64,000 nt of DNA, taken from assembly GCA_013397845.1 (NCBI GenBank), contig VZTG01006281.1:159729-223728 (forward strand). Direction: 5' to 3'. Below are positions 1 to 12,449 of the stretch, one piece after another. Below the pieces are notes generated by a model. That model was not told where the DNA came from, ran no database searches, and saw only the letters and a program-made list of their open reading frames with translations. A program made the translations under genes and the position numbers. The stretch's first letter is position 1. Each line of letters begins with the position of its first letter. This DNA is from Melanocharis versteri. Taxonomy: Eukaryota; Chordata; Aves; Passeriformes; Melanocharitidae.

Positions 1-1620
1 AAGGAAAAGCACAGATTGCTGCAGATCTTTACACTGAGATTCATTGGCAAGAATCTGAATTCAGGAGAGGCATAATGAGGGGAAATGGCATGAGACATTA
101 ATCTTTAAACAGAAGTAAGGTGTGTATATTGCCCTAAGCAACATTTTGGGCTCCCAATACTCATGGGTTGACCAAGTGCCACGTGTTGGAACCTCCCCAG
201 TTCTTACAGCTAATGTGCCTCTGCAAATTGAGTAGACACTGTTATTTAGGGTATAATATTGACTTCTTTGTATAAGCTTCCTCGTTATTGTGATTAGTCA
301 CAGCAGCGTGCGCTGTGTTTTGGAGCATGTTAGTTACGCTGTAGATGTGTCATAATTTGTTATTAAGACAAATGGCTGTTCATGGAAGAAAGGTCACACC
401 TGTGGAGAAGAGATTCCACAAGACAACTTGTGCATCACCTCAGTCGATGATTCCCAGGTTTACACGTGTACCAAGGCTAGGAGGGCAGGAGATGTTGGAT
501 TTCTGACACTTTGTTTAGTGTTGAGAGATGGGCAAACTGCATGAAGAGAAAAGAACACAACATATTTCTTCCTGAAATGATGCTGCTGACTCCTTAAGCC
601 AAGAATCCTCAGGAGTTTTATAATAAAAATAAACTGTCATTCTGCAGTATTTCACTCAGTCATCATGTTTCTGCATGAATCATCAGATATTTATTTTTCT
701 TAACATTGCAAAACCCATACTGGTCTATCCACCAGCTGCAGAACACTTAAAATGGCCTTGAAAAACATGAAGTGCTGCTTCAGACCATCTAGTAGGAATA
801 CTGAAGGCCGGAAAGTATAATTTCTCAATATCTTTTTTCTTCAGCTGTTGATATCATACTTATTGCTCACTTAACTTAGCCGTATAATTTAGTGTAGGAC
901 TAATTATCATCTGCAGTACAATTATTTAGGTACTACTAGTGGTTTTCTGGACAGTTTAAAACAAATGTAAACACAAAAGAAGATGCAAATAAATTAGCAA
1001 GGCAGCTTAAATTTAGTGCTAGCAAAAGCAACTTGATTCACATTGCTAGGTTACAAATATATTGAATCTGTTTTCTACCAAACACAGAATCTATAGAACT
1101 CATTGTCACAAAATAGTGAGCTCTTAATGGAATTCATCGACCAGATATTTATATGGCTATTGAATGTCACAGGCGTCACGGGCACTGTGCAGGCATAGTT
1201 CTGACTATTGCAAATCCTCTCAAAGCCTGCAAATTAGAAATAAACCCTCCCCAGAAAGTGAGTTACTTCATAATCAGCCATTATAGGATCTCCTGAATCT
1301 TCGGCTGCCTCTGGTTGCTCTGGGAGATGCACTGTCCTGTCTGACACAGCACAGGTGTTGAAAAGTTAAGATCAGCCTTATTAGTGATTTAATGACAACC
1401 AAGCTGTTCATCAGTGCTCAGCCAGTTGCTTGTCCTAGAAGGCACTGAAGTCTGACCAGGTCCCTAAGACACCTGTCCTGCTGGCTGAGATGGTGTCTGG
1501 AAGCTGAGAGGTAGTGGGCAGCAGTTTATGGAACACCTTGGTGCCACATATAGAAATGCTTTTATTTTATTATGATGTGTAGGAGTCTTTCCCCATCCCG
1601 CTCTCTCCATGAGATGCTGC
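1..1620. other. AT-rich unique DNA, no gene seen
   Basis: All frames are broken by frequent stops and there is no recognisable repeat, RNA gene or promoter. Short A/T-rich stretches such as the one near 620-640 resemble polyadenylation hexamers but have no transcript context. Confidence 0.7.
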
Positions 1621-1860
1621 CATTACTCCCCAGAGCTGCTGAATATTGTGGCTAATATTGGACAAAACTGACAGTGGTGCTGGAGTCTCCAGCCCTCTGT
1701 GTTCTGGCAGCAGAGAGACCCTGATAGACACGCTCTGGATGGAGCAAAGCTGCAGTTTGCCTGGACACAGAGCTGGGCTCCCTGAGTGCTACTGCCCATG
1801 CAGAGACGGGCTATATCCAGCAGGTATGCATCCTCAACCTTCAGCTTCTCCATTAAATCA
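1621..1860. other. Slightly GC-richer patch, no recognised gene
   Basis: Frames of about 80 codons (plus) and 76 codons (minus) overlap here. That is expected when local GC content lowers stop frequency, and neither product is recognisable. A CAG/GT donor-like site lies at 1823/1824. Without a matching acceptor or homology, I do not call an exon. Confidence 0.4.
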
Positions 1861-4800
1861 GAAATTCAATGTTATCAATTCAGCCTAGCTCACATGATGT
1901 CCTGTGGCCTGGTTTGCTGTGTTACTTTCAAAAAGGCAAAATTGTTTCAGATTTTAAAGTGCACTTTTTTAAGCTAATGGAGCTGTATTGGAAGGAATCT
2001 GAAATGGAAATGAACTTAAAAGCAATATGAAATACCAGTCTTTGCAAGGTGAACAGATAGAAGGTGAACCAATGTTTGCATAAGGATAAATGCATATACA
2101 TAAATAAACAGAAGACCTTCAGCTTGTGTCATGTAGCTTCTGAAGATTTATAATTAAAGGGAAATTTAGTAAATAGATAGATAGTTAAATATTCATGATT
2201 AATAAGTAATGCTCTTCAATAATGTGCATTGTTGTACCAATGCATAATAAGGAGTATTAAATGGTAAGGATGGCTTTACTGTCATTTAAAATTCATTTTG
2301 CTGTGGTCAGGGCAACACTCTCAGTAAGAGGCAAGAGACAAAGTTCCATCTTAAACTGACAGTGTTGAATTCCCAGAGAGACTGCCATGACATTCCTGTG
2401 GCAGTGATTGTGCTAAGCCACTGATGTGAAGAACATTTTAAAGGACCTTGTCCTTTCGCTGTCTTCAGTCCAAGTTAAATGGTTAAAACCAGGAAAACAG
2501 AACTTCTAGCCTTCGAATACCTATTGCAGTGCTGGCCTTTAAAAGCTGAGGGGTTTATGGTGTAAAATTGCAACTCAGGATATTTCAGGGATTCTCACCC
2601 AGAGTTTTCTTTCACAGAAGCTTTATTCTCGTAATCGTAGTAGTTTCTCCAAAGTTACTGTTACATTATGAAGCTGCTGGAAATGAGATGGGACTTTAAA
2701 CAAATGTCCTTAAAAGCTTGCACAAATACACAGTAAAAGTCCTTGGGGAGGGGGAGAAAGCTATTTCTATGTTCTAAATTTGCAGTTTTCCCCACAAGAT
2801 TTGGTCTCAGCTGTTGAAGTAAGTAAACTACATTTCTGGTTTCTTTATACCTACTTTGCTCTGCAGTGGAACCTCTCATTCCAACATGCAGAATTGTTTC
2901 TGTGCTATTAACGCTTAGATGGAGGTGGTGATATTGCACCTGCAATTTAATACCCTCTTTTGCTTTGCCGTCAGATGGATTGTTGTAGAAAGTGAAGCAG
3001 TGAAGTGAAACACCCATGGTGATGTGTAAACGGGTCAACACATTTTTCAGGCACCTTTGCCAGTAATCATAAAGTGTGTGGTGCATCCATTTAAATTTTT
3101 ATATTTGGCTGCATCTCATTCAATTAGTCTATCAAATTCCTCATTAAAGTTCTTGAGCATTTAGAACTACATAATTAAAATACCATTACACTTGGTGGAG
3201 GGGAAAAAAATCTTTAAAGTGCTCTGTATCATTAGAAAAAAAAAAATCCCATCAAGGAGTGATATTGCATTAGTATTCATTACTATTAAAACATGTTGGA
3301 AGTGGAAAAAATAAAAAGGATTCATTTTATAATGCCAGCTCCAGGAATGACCTATGGTTTCAAGTTTATATTGATTCCTTCAGTTTCTGGTTTCTGTGAG
3401 ATCACTGTGTACATACAGGAAGAATTGGCTGAGGAGAGACATTTCACCAAAGCTCCAACTATTCAATATCTACCCATACTTCCCTAAATCACCAATTTCC
3501 ATGCTGATTCTTTTTAAGAAGACACTTTTAATGAAGCGATTACAAGAATGATAATGAATGACAGTTTCAGGAATAATACCTTTTATTACCTCTCAGTGAC
3601 TGCAGTCTATGGTTTGTAATCAATCAATCAAAAGCAGACCCCCAAACAAAACAAACAGGAATGCAGCAACCTCTCCATACCATAGGGAAACTGTCCCAGA
3701 CTGAGATATGGTGCCTAACTGGGGATTTAAATAATGCCACTTGAGATTTTTTTTTCTCAATAATGTCATAGACTTTTCACCAGAAATTTGCTTTTATTGA
3801 CACAGTAGGCAACTAATGGCCTGTCTTGTTTTTGCATTTTAAAACAAAGGGCAAGAACACCAAGCCTGTGGCATTTGTGGGAATGACAGATGATCCCAGC
3901 CTTTGAGCAGGGTGCAGAGGTGTGTATCCCACCTGGCACACCTCAAGCAGTTTGACACAGACTCAGCAAAGGCAATATGCCAACTTCATATATAAAACAC
4001 AGGACACAGCGCACTTGAAAAATACTGATTTTCATATTTTCATGGAGAATAACCTCTGGCAAAATTCAATTTGCTCTTCTCTTCACTTTTTACTGCCTTT
4101 CAAAAATAATTGTATCCTAAGGATTTTAAGTAATTGGTTCTATTGCACTTACAGTTAGTTATATATTTTTGATTAATATATTCTATTATGAAATAATTTG
4201 CTTAGAATATCTGATAGTGATTTAATTTCCAGGTTATTGTCCTTCTCAGCAACTTGAGAAATTGGCTTCCAGATAGTGATGTGAATGTGTTTTGGTGACA
4301 AGCATTGTGATCCAAGATAAATCACTGTATTGTAGTTAGTAAGCTTCATGTTGCCGAACATGTCAAATAGTGCCTCTTAATTGATTTCACTTTTAATTTT
4401 AATTAAATTTGGTGTTCACAAAAACCACTGGAAAGAGCAGAGTTTAGAAGTAAAGCTTTTCAAAAACATGGAAATTGGGTTCAGTAACACCAAAGGCAGT
4501 TGGGTTTTGTCTGTAACAGAGATGCAAAGACATGGAGTTCAGTATTTGCACAGACACTTTTCTATGGTTTAATTTTAGGTGGGCCCTTCATAATATAAAA
4601 GTTGCTGATTTTTAAGTTTATTTTAATTTTGTGTCATTTGAAGCAATTAAGTGGCTTTAACTTTTAGGCAAATGGAGGACAGCGTACTGTCATAAAGAAA
4701 ACATGAAAAAATAAAAGTTCCCACATCTGTAAATCACCGTAGATATTCCTTTTCAGTAGCTCTGTAATTCCACACCTTTATTTTCTAGGGTGATTGAATT

Positions 4801-6435
4801 AGATGAGATATTTATACCTAGAGATCAAGTGAGAGATCTTACCATTTTGTGAGAAACCTGTCTCTGAATTTAAATCTCTCAATACCCAAGCCAAGCAGAA
4901 AAGTACTTATATTAGCCTAAAACAAATCAGAAAGGGAAGGGGATTAAACAACTGTCTCTGATTTACCACTTAGAATGTATGGGAATGTGGTACCTAAGTG
5001 CGGGTGCATTGTGAGGATTAAACTGTCCTTGACTTCCTAATCACGAAGTTTAAAAACATGCCATGAAGGCTCAGGTAATTGAGAAGGTAATTCAAATAGC
5101 ACTACTGTTGGGAGAAAACCAGTTTAATTTTAATGACCTTTCCATAAGTTGGAACTGTTCCCTTGTTTACACGTTTTTGCCTCTTTACTTCAAGAGTTCA
5201 GTCAACAGTAGTTAAAACCCTGCTGGAAATCCTGTCTTTGTGTGTTCCTCGCTGAGGTTATTTTCTGAGAAAACCTTTTTCCAGGAGTTTTCCTGTCTGT
5301 TTTTTTCAGGTGTTGGCAACTTAAATACTATTAAAAGGCATTGCCTGTGCCAGCTGATCTCGTGACTGAAATTCTCAAAGTTCTGTGAGATGCTGACTGC
5401 AGCTCCTCAGTTTCGGGTTCTGACAGTTGCAGCCGTGGCAGGTGATAAATCTGGCTCCGTCTCTCTTCAGTTTGCTGTGGTGTTATCTCTGTGGTCTTTT
5501 GCTGATGATTACTGGTTTGTTTGGGTTTTTTCTGTTCAGCTAATTTCCCCCTCTGTATAGGATTTGCATTTTAGCAAAGTACCTTCTTCAAAAATTTGGC
5601 TGACTTCTATGAGTGACATCAAAATTAGCTCACACTGAGCTAAAATGTGAGTTTCTAGGTAAGTAATTCCAGTATTTGAGTTTCTAGGCAGAGATTTAAC
5701 AAAACAAAACAACAACCCCACACTTTAGAAGAGTATGAAATCTTGTCTGTGTTTTCTAAACAGGAAAACTTTCTTCTGAATGACCTAAGGTGTAATATAT
5801 GCTTCAGATAGTTTAGTATTTTTAATATAATTTTAGAACTCCCAGCCGTGACCATTTGATATTTTAAGTTAATTAATGTGGTGCTGCTGTGTGGTGAAAG
5901 AATAGAAAAGGTCCAAACAATGAAGATCAGTCAAAGAAGATAAATGAAACTGCTGGGGGTTATATTCACCTTTACATCAACTTTCCTTTGAAACCCTCCT
6001 TCATGTAAATCTAATGAACTGGAACAATCCAAGTCTTTATCAATAGCCAAACAAACACACACTATTTTTTTTTAATGGTGAGAAATCATGGCTCCAGCTG
6101 TGGTTAATGGAAGCCATGGTAGCTCACCACTCATTAAAAACGTGTTTTATGTGGGTTTTTTTAAGGAAGAGGCAGGATCTGGCAATCATAGGCCAAAAGC
6201 CTCTGAGAATAGAGCTGGCCAATACTATTTTTTCAGTCAGAAAAAGCCTTCCAAAGCTGTAAACTTTAATTAACAATTTTTTAAAAACTCTGACAAAACC
6301 CCCTCTGGGACTGCATCAAATAAACACTAATAATGACCTTAATATGAAAAGTTTGACAGTATCTGGCTTCTCCTAATCACAAATTAATTTCTTTTATAGA
6401 TTTGATCAACCACAAAAAATACTGAAACTCCTTTT
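1861..6435. other. AT-rich unique DNA, no gene seen
   Basis: Holds an 11-base A run (3236-3246), an A-rich patch near 3,625-3,660 and scattered T runs. A 141-codon minus-strand frame (2661-3086) has no recognisable domain and is about as long as chance allows. No repeat family was recognised. Confidence 0.65.
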
Positions 6436-6439
6436 TTTC

Positions 6440-6565
6440 TATACACACACAGATGTTTGTGTAAGCATATAAATATATAAACAGATATGTAAGCATGTAC
6501 ATACATAAACATTTATGCTTATGGAGATACTTATTGTGTATATAAATGTGTGTATATATGTCCAT
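6440..6565. repeat. Degenerate TA/CA/TG-rich low-complexity tract
   Basis: A run of imperfect ACAC, ATAT, TGTA and CATA steps gives a periodic, low-complexity translation on the minus strand. It looks like an eroded dinucleotide or tetranucleotide microsatellite. There is no coding meaning. Confidence 0.6.
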
Positions 6566-6980
6566 ATACTTAGAATTTGTGGATAATAAATAAAAACTTC
6601 CTATGCTAGCAAGGCTTTCACTACTCTCTTTAAATAATGATTGTTTTGCTTGGTATCCTTAATACATATCCCAGCTATCTTCAAGAGGAAAATATTAATT
6701 TAGTGTGTACAACCAGCAACGTTAAATGGATCAGTAAATACAAGACAACAGTTTTATTTTGTCTGTTTTTCCTTTGTGTTTTGTAATTGAATAGACTCTA
6801 TAGATAATTAGACTCCTTTATGAATTTTATTACGTTTTTAAATCAATTGACGGTTTTAGTGTGAGGCATCCAGAAATCTGAAGCTCTTGGACTTTCTTTA
6901 CTTTTCCTATCTGCAAATACATCTAATTTTATATTGGTGCCTGTGTGTAATGCAATGGAAACACTTTAATTCTTATCACT
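6566..6980. other. AT-rich unique DNA, nothing recognised
   Basis: Short T and A runs only, with stops in all frames. Confidence 0.6.
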
Positions 6981-6984
6981 TCTT

Positions 6985-7145
6985 CTCCAGCAGCTCCTGT
7001 CAGGCAGCTGCTGAACGGTGTGGGAGGGAGGCAGAGCTGTGTGTGCTGTCTCACTAGCCCCAAAAGGGCCCCCCAGCCTGTCCCTCTGGGCTGGGGTTGC
7101 CTTGCTGCTCCCGAGAGGGTGACAGCAGCTGCCACAAATTGCACC
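6985..7145. other. GC-rich patch, no gene recognised
   Basis: GC content rises clearly against the AT-rich surroundings, and overlapping short frames are open on both strands. No protein family could be recognised. It is the first of three GC-rich patches between 7.0 and 8.8 kb. Confidence 0.4.
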
Positions 7146-7599
7146 TACCTTTGGGTTCTTTTACTTACTTTAAAGAAACGTAGTAAAGATGAATATTTTG
7201 GTATTTCCATGTGTGTTTTCATGCTCTCAAGACCAAATACGCAATTCATATTTTCACATACTTTTGGTGCTGCCCAGCTGTTCTGTTGGAAGTAGGGGTT
7301 TTTGCCTATCAGTAGGGAAAAGTTACAGACTTGCTCTAGGAGGAATGCAGGGGAGAGTTTGGGTCTCAGCGGGGAGATGTAGGTTAAAACAAGGTTTTAG
7401 AAAAATGCAAACAACTGTGCTTGGACACATTGATAGGAGAGACTACCCAAGGTCTCTCAATAGAATCCTTAAAATAAGCTCAGTATAAATACAACTGAAT
7501 TAGAGCCAGTGAGTCATCTGACCTTTCCTTTAAAGCTAAGAATATTGGGTACAGCAAAGGTGAAAAAAGCAGGATAATAGATCCCTCTGGGGCTCAGGG

Positions 7600-8100
7600 T
7601 GTGCAGGTTTGCCATGGACCGTGTGTGTTTGGGCTGGCAAAGGGATGCCCTCGAGGGTCAGGGCGGATGCAGAGCCATCCCACACACGGGGTAGGATGTG
7701 TGGTGACACCCTGGTGTTGGGACCCCTCGCAGCACACCTGTGCCAGCACCTGCAGCATGGGCCATGTGCACCCCTACCACACCGGATACACGGGAAGCAG
7801 AATTTTTCTGGTGTTCTCTTCTACTTCTGGGTTAGTCACGGGTCAGAAGGGCGACTGAAGGGAGATTCTCACACAGTCAGCTGGGACTTGCCTTTCTGCA
7901 GCACAGCAGCACAAGCACCTCTGACTTCTCCTCTCTGCTCCTTCTTTGGGCTTCGGAGGTTGGGAGTGCCAAGTTTCTGCTGCGAGCCCTCTGACCAGAG
8001 CTGGAGCTGACTTTGCCGGTTTGTTGATCGCGTTGCTATATGAACCTGGAAAATACAGTGATTTTTGCAACACTCCTAATGATTACTGCCTGCGGCCTTC
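7600..8100. other. CpG-enriched patch (possible weak CpG island)
   Basis: I count about 15 CpG dinucleotides between 7,620 and 8,094, far denser than the flanks, where many 60-base lines have none. Frames of 133 codons (7609-8010) and 85 codons (7601-7858) on the plus strand and 76 codons on the minus strand overlap. This is typical of stop-poor GC-rich DNA, and none is recognisable. It may be an unmethylated regulatory element, an unspliced non-coding exon or a relic of either. Confidence 0.35.
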
Positions 8101-8339
8101 TCTAGTATAGTACAAAATTTTCAAAGTAGCTCTCAAAATATGTTCTTCCAAAAAACAATTTGATCTAAAGCAAACCTATGCGTAGAAACCCAGTTGTGGT
8201 GAAAGGTGTGTAAAAGTTATCTTGGCTTTATGGGTCAGTTTTGTGTATCTCCAGCTAATGGTATTGATGTTTCATATTTTCCATAGCTACTTTTACTTTT
8301 TCTGCTGTCTTTACGTTCTTTCTGGAAAACTTTATTTTT

Positions 8340-8800
8340 CCCCCCTGAACTGCTTCTCCTGCAGCCGGTCCCTGACACTTACTGGGCAGTAGGGGAGCAC
8401 CAGGCTGTACAAAACCTCAAGCTTATCACCCAGCTTGCTCTGTTTAAACTTTTAGCACAGACCCTGCAAAGCTGTCCTGAAGTGACTGTGGGTGCTGCAT
8501 CAGCTGGCCCACACTCAAGCAAGTGTGAGGGGGGTCAAACTGGTTCTTCCATCTCCTTCAGTTTCACCCTGGAGCTTCTTCAGTCTCCTCCTTGCCAGGG
8601 AGCACCAAATGGATTCACCATGGATGGGCGGCAGAGCCAGGTGCTGCCAGCAAGGTCCAGCAAGAGCCCCAGACACGGTGGGGACCCTGGGCTGAGCCAG
8701 AACAGGCTCCTGAGCAGGAGTGTGTGGGGGGCTCAGGGGAGGTTGGTCACAGTCATTGAGACCTGTCAGTGCCCTCAGGGCTGTGATGGCTCACGATAGA
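8340..8800. other. GC-rich patch with acceptor-like edge
   Basis: A pyrimidine-rich stretch ends in TGCAG at 8360-8364, resembling a splice acceptor. The following sequence is GC-rich with overlapping plus-strand frames of 105 and 67 codons that match nothing I know. No good donor was found downstream, so I do not call an exon. Confidence 0.3.
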
Positions 8801-11440
8801 ATTTTAGGATTTTGAGATGCTTGCACTAAATATTAAGATCATCTTAAAATCTGCATTTTAAGGCCAGAAGTTAGCTTATTTATGATTAAAACCCACTAGA
8901 AATATAAAAAAACCAAATAATCTCCCAAACAAACAAAAAATCCCCCCACTCTTTTCAGCAAATGTGCACAATGAATTTCAGTCCTCCAGTGCTAAAAACA
9001 CATTATTGCAAAATGTCCTGTTCTTTATCTATAATCTGGCAGATGTCACAGCCTTTGGGATTTGTGGGAATCTTCAGCTGGGAATCTTCATTAGCTTCTG
9101 CAGGATTTAGAACCACATTTGTTCTCAAAGAGGAAAAGATGTTCCAGCCCACAAAATTTAAACCCCATATATTAAGCCATTACTTATAAATTTCTGAAAG
9201 GGTCTTATCCAGACTAGGAGCAACTTAGAGTGTCTGAATCATGACAATGTACAAATGCAAAATATGAATGAAATGAGGGGACAGGTATGTGTGTGCACAG
9301 ATTCCATCATCCAATGCACCCTCAGGGGCAGATTCCTCATCCAAGATGAGAAGCCCCCCCTGCAGCTGCCACAGTCATGGAAGTGAATAGTTGAAATTAG
9401 CAGTCAGCCCTGGGCACATCATCTTGTTCTGGATATGGCAATTTTCTAAGAATTTTTACACCACTGAGCAATCCTGTTGGTTTGTGGGTCAGTACATCAG
9501 CTTGGAGGTCAATTTGCTCACAGTTTAAAATGAGGTTGTCAGAGCAGGTTGTTTGATCCAGGATTTTATATGGTGTATAATATAAGTGTATAATAATTAA
9601 TTTTGTATAGAAAATAAGTTGGATTTTATGGTGTGTCAGTAACTTTTACAATGATAGCACTTTTTACCGCAAATTTTTGTTTGGAAACATATTTTTGTTC
9701 GATTTTGGATGGTGCAGGCATTCAGGCTCTGTGGAGCTGGCGTAAAGATTTACAAGCTTTTCCATAATTAGCTCAGTGATAACTGAGTAGCTAAAAATTG
9801 AAAATACAAAATGTTTCAATGTATATTCACATGGGATACTGTTCACATTGGTGTGGTCATTAAGAAGCTGTTTCTTTCAGTATCTAAAATTGGAGACCAT
9901 TCGTCATCATTTATGAAGCCTCAGCAGCACTAAGTGCTTCCTGTGGAGTCCCAGCTCTTCCTCTGTTCTGCTCCCTCACAGCTGCTCCTCCCTTGTAGTT
10001 TGTCTGTAATAGAACTAGAGACAAAATCCCATGTTCATCTCTAAATTTTACAACCAAAGTGTGTAATTGGTTGCATGGCTGTGGTTTGGGAAGGGTGCCT
10101 TAGGGATTTCCAGCAGCCATGTCCCTGGCAATTCCATTTTCTCACGTTTACTGCCGAGTTCTCAGCCTCGGCTGCTTGTTTGTGGTGTCTGCTCTGTCCT
10201 GTGCTTCAGAGCTACCCTTCATTGCCTCCCTGCATTCCCAATGGGAGTGTTAGAAGGCCTCTTGTGATGTCTTCAAAGCTATTGTACTTTGGAGAGATGT
10301 GTTTGCAAAAACCCAAGAATTTCTGTGCCTTCAGTGTTAGAAGTGCAAACTAACCTTCACCAAGCATTTAGTGTCCCCCTGCAAATCTACCTTTGTATAG
10401 CACTTTTCATTGGGACCATAATATTCCACTGGAGTACTTTGTACTTATACTCCTTTCACCTTGCTTTATTTTTTTTTTTAATAAACCGCACTAGTATCAC
10501 CTTCAGACTTTTTCTGCTTAAACATTCATAGGACAGAAAATGATTTGTAGAACTATAAAGTACCTATAACATAGCTGGTGAGCAGCCCAAAAGAAGGTAA
10601 GTATTCCAGAAATTAGTCCAGCAAAGAGATGTAGAAAAACAATGGCACTCATTATAAGATGCACTTAAAATTCCACTTTTAATATATTTTCATAACCTGG
10701 ATATTTTTTTGTTTAACTCCTCCCTAGAAAGTATGCAACTATGCAGGAACTTTTTCTCACTGTGACACTGTTACTTAAAAACACTCTTCTTGCATGTCCT
10801 CTAAGAAGCTGCAACAGAGATCCCGGTAACATTTATTGAAGCTTTCAGGGTAATTGAGCTTTGATGGAGCATAGACATAGAAATAAGCTGGACAACTGCC
10901 AGAAGCCATATCTTAAGTGCAAAGAGGTATTTGCAGTTTGAGGAAGTAATACTCACAGACCACAGATAGTATAAGAAAAGCTGACAGGATAAATCCTGGC
11001 TATAGGTCAACAGCATTATCTTCTCACAGGGTTAAAATTGGGATTTTTTATAAAGCAGTTCTAAATGACTTTTAAGGAAATTAAAGAATGAAACATTAAC
11101 TAGTTTTTTTATTATTCCAGAATTTGTGCTTATTTTAGATTTCTCCAGCTACAAATGTAATGTTTCTCTTGTTTTCTTATTTTACTGAGGCCTTTGTTAT
11201 CTGATATTTATTTTTTTAGTACTTCCCTGTGACCTTCCATTAAAGAGGGACTGATTTGTTATGGTACAAGTCTGAAATTGAAGGGAAAAAAGTGTTCTTT
11301 CCATTTACCTACCTCTCAAGCATGTAACAATGAAGTTGGAAGCCCAAGTATTTTCACCAGAACCTGCTAGCTACGTTTTTCAGAGTTGACCATAAATTGT
11401 TGCTGCACTATTGCAGAATTGTGGTGGGAAGGCATGAACA
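8801..11440. other. AT-rich unique DNA, no gene seen
   Basis: No repeat, RNA or convincing exon is visible. A consensus donor-like AAG/GTAAGT sits at 10596/10597, but one or two such nine-base matches are expected by chance over the window and no partner acceptor stands out. Confidence 0.6.
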
Positions 11441-11557
11441 GGTGTCTGGACACAATCCTGTGCCACGTGCTCTGGGATGATGCTGCTTGAGCAGGAGGTT
11501 GGACCAGGAGACCCACTGTGGATCCTTGCAACCTTCTCCATTCTGTGATTCTGTGAT
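11441..11557 (+). mobile_element. CR1 LINE, 3' end fragment
   Basis: Matches the 3' untranslated end of avian CR1. It holds the phrase around GCTTGAGCAGG, then a GTTGGACCAG-type block, then a 'CCTTGCAACCTTCTCC' segment, and ends in two ATTCTGTG octamers (11540-11557). CR1 elements are 5'-truncated non-LTR retrotransposons that end in octamer repeats rather than poly-A. Only the last 120 bases or so are present, with no coding capacity. Confidence 0.85.
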
Positions 11558-11776
11558 CATGCAGATGTAGTTCCAGACAGTTTGAAACAACTGAAAATTA
11601 GTTTCAGGTTCCAGTGATGTTGGCCCAGCTGTGGCTTGGCCTTGCCCTTGTTGGGCTGGTGCTGCTTGACTTTCCTGGGTGTACAAAGACTTGAGGGCAT
11701 TGCAGTCATCTCGCTGTGCCCTCTGGAAAAGTTCAAAGGCACTTACTTCAAAATGTCTCAAGTGGATGGGAGATAA
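11558..11776. other. Spacer between two CR1 fragments
   Basis: About 220 bases not confidently assigned. They could be unique DNA between two insertions or a more decayed part of the second CR1. A minus-strand frame of 117 codons crosses this spacer and the first CR1 fragment and has no recognisable product. Confidence 0.4.
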
Positions 11777-11990
11777 GGCTGGAGAGAATTCTCATTCTTG
11801 ATGTTAGGAAAAGGTTCCTCACCCAGAGGGTGGCTGGGCGCTGGAACTTAGGGAAGTGGTCACAGCACCAAGCACGGCAGGGTGCAAGAAGAGTTTGGAC
11901 AACGCTCTCAGGCACATGGTGTGATTCTAGGGGCTGTCTTGTGCAGGGCCAGCAGCTGGACTTTGATTATCCTTGGGGGTCTCTTCCTGT
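11777..11990 (+). mobile_element. CR1 LINE, 3' end fragment (different subfamily)
   Basis: Carries, in order, the typical CR1 3' phrases TTCTTGATGTTAGGAAAAGG, CACCCAGAGGGTGG, GAAGTGGTCACAGCACCAAG, GTTTGGACAACGCTCTCAGG and GTGCAGGGCCAGCAGCTGGA. The final octamer tail seen in intact copies is lost or decayed after about 11,990. The wording differs from the copy at 11,441, so these are two separate subfamilies in the same orientation. The plus-strand frame at 11716-12051 merely reads through it. Confidence 0.9.
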
Positions 11991-12265
11991 AGAGGTCGAC
12001 AACTGGTCTGAAGGCTTCACAGATTTAAATATAGATTCGATTTGTGTCTAATCATGAGAATGTGGTGTCAACACAAGAAAGGAATTCAAACAATAGGAAG
12101 AAAAATACAGCAACATTGTGCATCTGGTGTTTTGCAAGAATTCTTGAATGCTTGTGTTATAGGTAACCAGTAGTATTATATTGTAGTTAAATAATAGCCA
12201 ATGAATATATTGCAGTAGTTTAGTAGCCAATGGACATGTAACACAAATGATAACATTAAAAAGTG

Positions 12266-12272
12266 TATAAAA
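12266..12272 (+). promoter_or_regulatory. TATA box inside the solo LTR
   Basis: TATAAAA lies downstream of two CCAAT motifs and 22 bases before an AATAAA signal, the compact promoter and polyadenylation layout of retroviral LTRs. Confidence 0.5.
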
Positions 12273-12287
12273 GAAGCTGTGTTGTTG

Positions 12288-12293
12288 AATAAA
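12288..12293 (+). terminator. Polyadenylation signal inside the solo LTR
   Basis: A canonical AATAAA is followed by a T/C-rich stretch (near 12298-12312). This fits a retroviral R/U5 polyadenylation site. Confidence 0.5.
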
Positions 12294-12449
12294 CAGGCTT
12301 TTTCGCCCTTGTCCAAGGCACTGTCTGTGTATGTTGTGTCCACCCCAGCAGCGACAGCTTCTAACTCAGGAAATTCTACTACTTTGTCTTGTGGTGTTTG
12401 TAGGACCAGGGCCCACAAATGCTGCAGTGGTTTCCATGTGTAGGTCATT

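Larger units (their letters stand above)
12155..12356 (+). mobile_element. Solo LTR of an endogenous retrovirus-like element
   Basis: About 202 bases begin TGTTA and end CGACA, giving TG...CA termini. The copy is flanked by GCTTG (12150-12154) and GCTTC (12357-12361), an imperfect 4/5 target duplication. Inside are two CCAAT motifs (12197 and 12226 region), a TATA box at 12266-12272 and AATAAA at 12288-12293, in the order expected for U3 and R. No gag, pol or env remnant or primer-binding site follows, so it looks like a solo LTR left by recombination. Family unknown. The exact ends are inferred from the termini and flanks. Confidence 0.6.

Noticed and set aside
7609..8010. 133-codon plus-strand frame
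   Set aside because: Other plus and minus frames are open over the same bases, as expected in CpG- and GC-rich DNA. The product is not recognisable and its composition (Cys, His, Pro, Ser rich) looks like random GC-rich translation.
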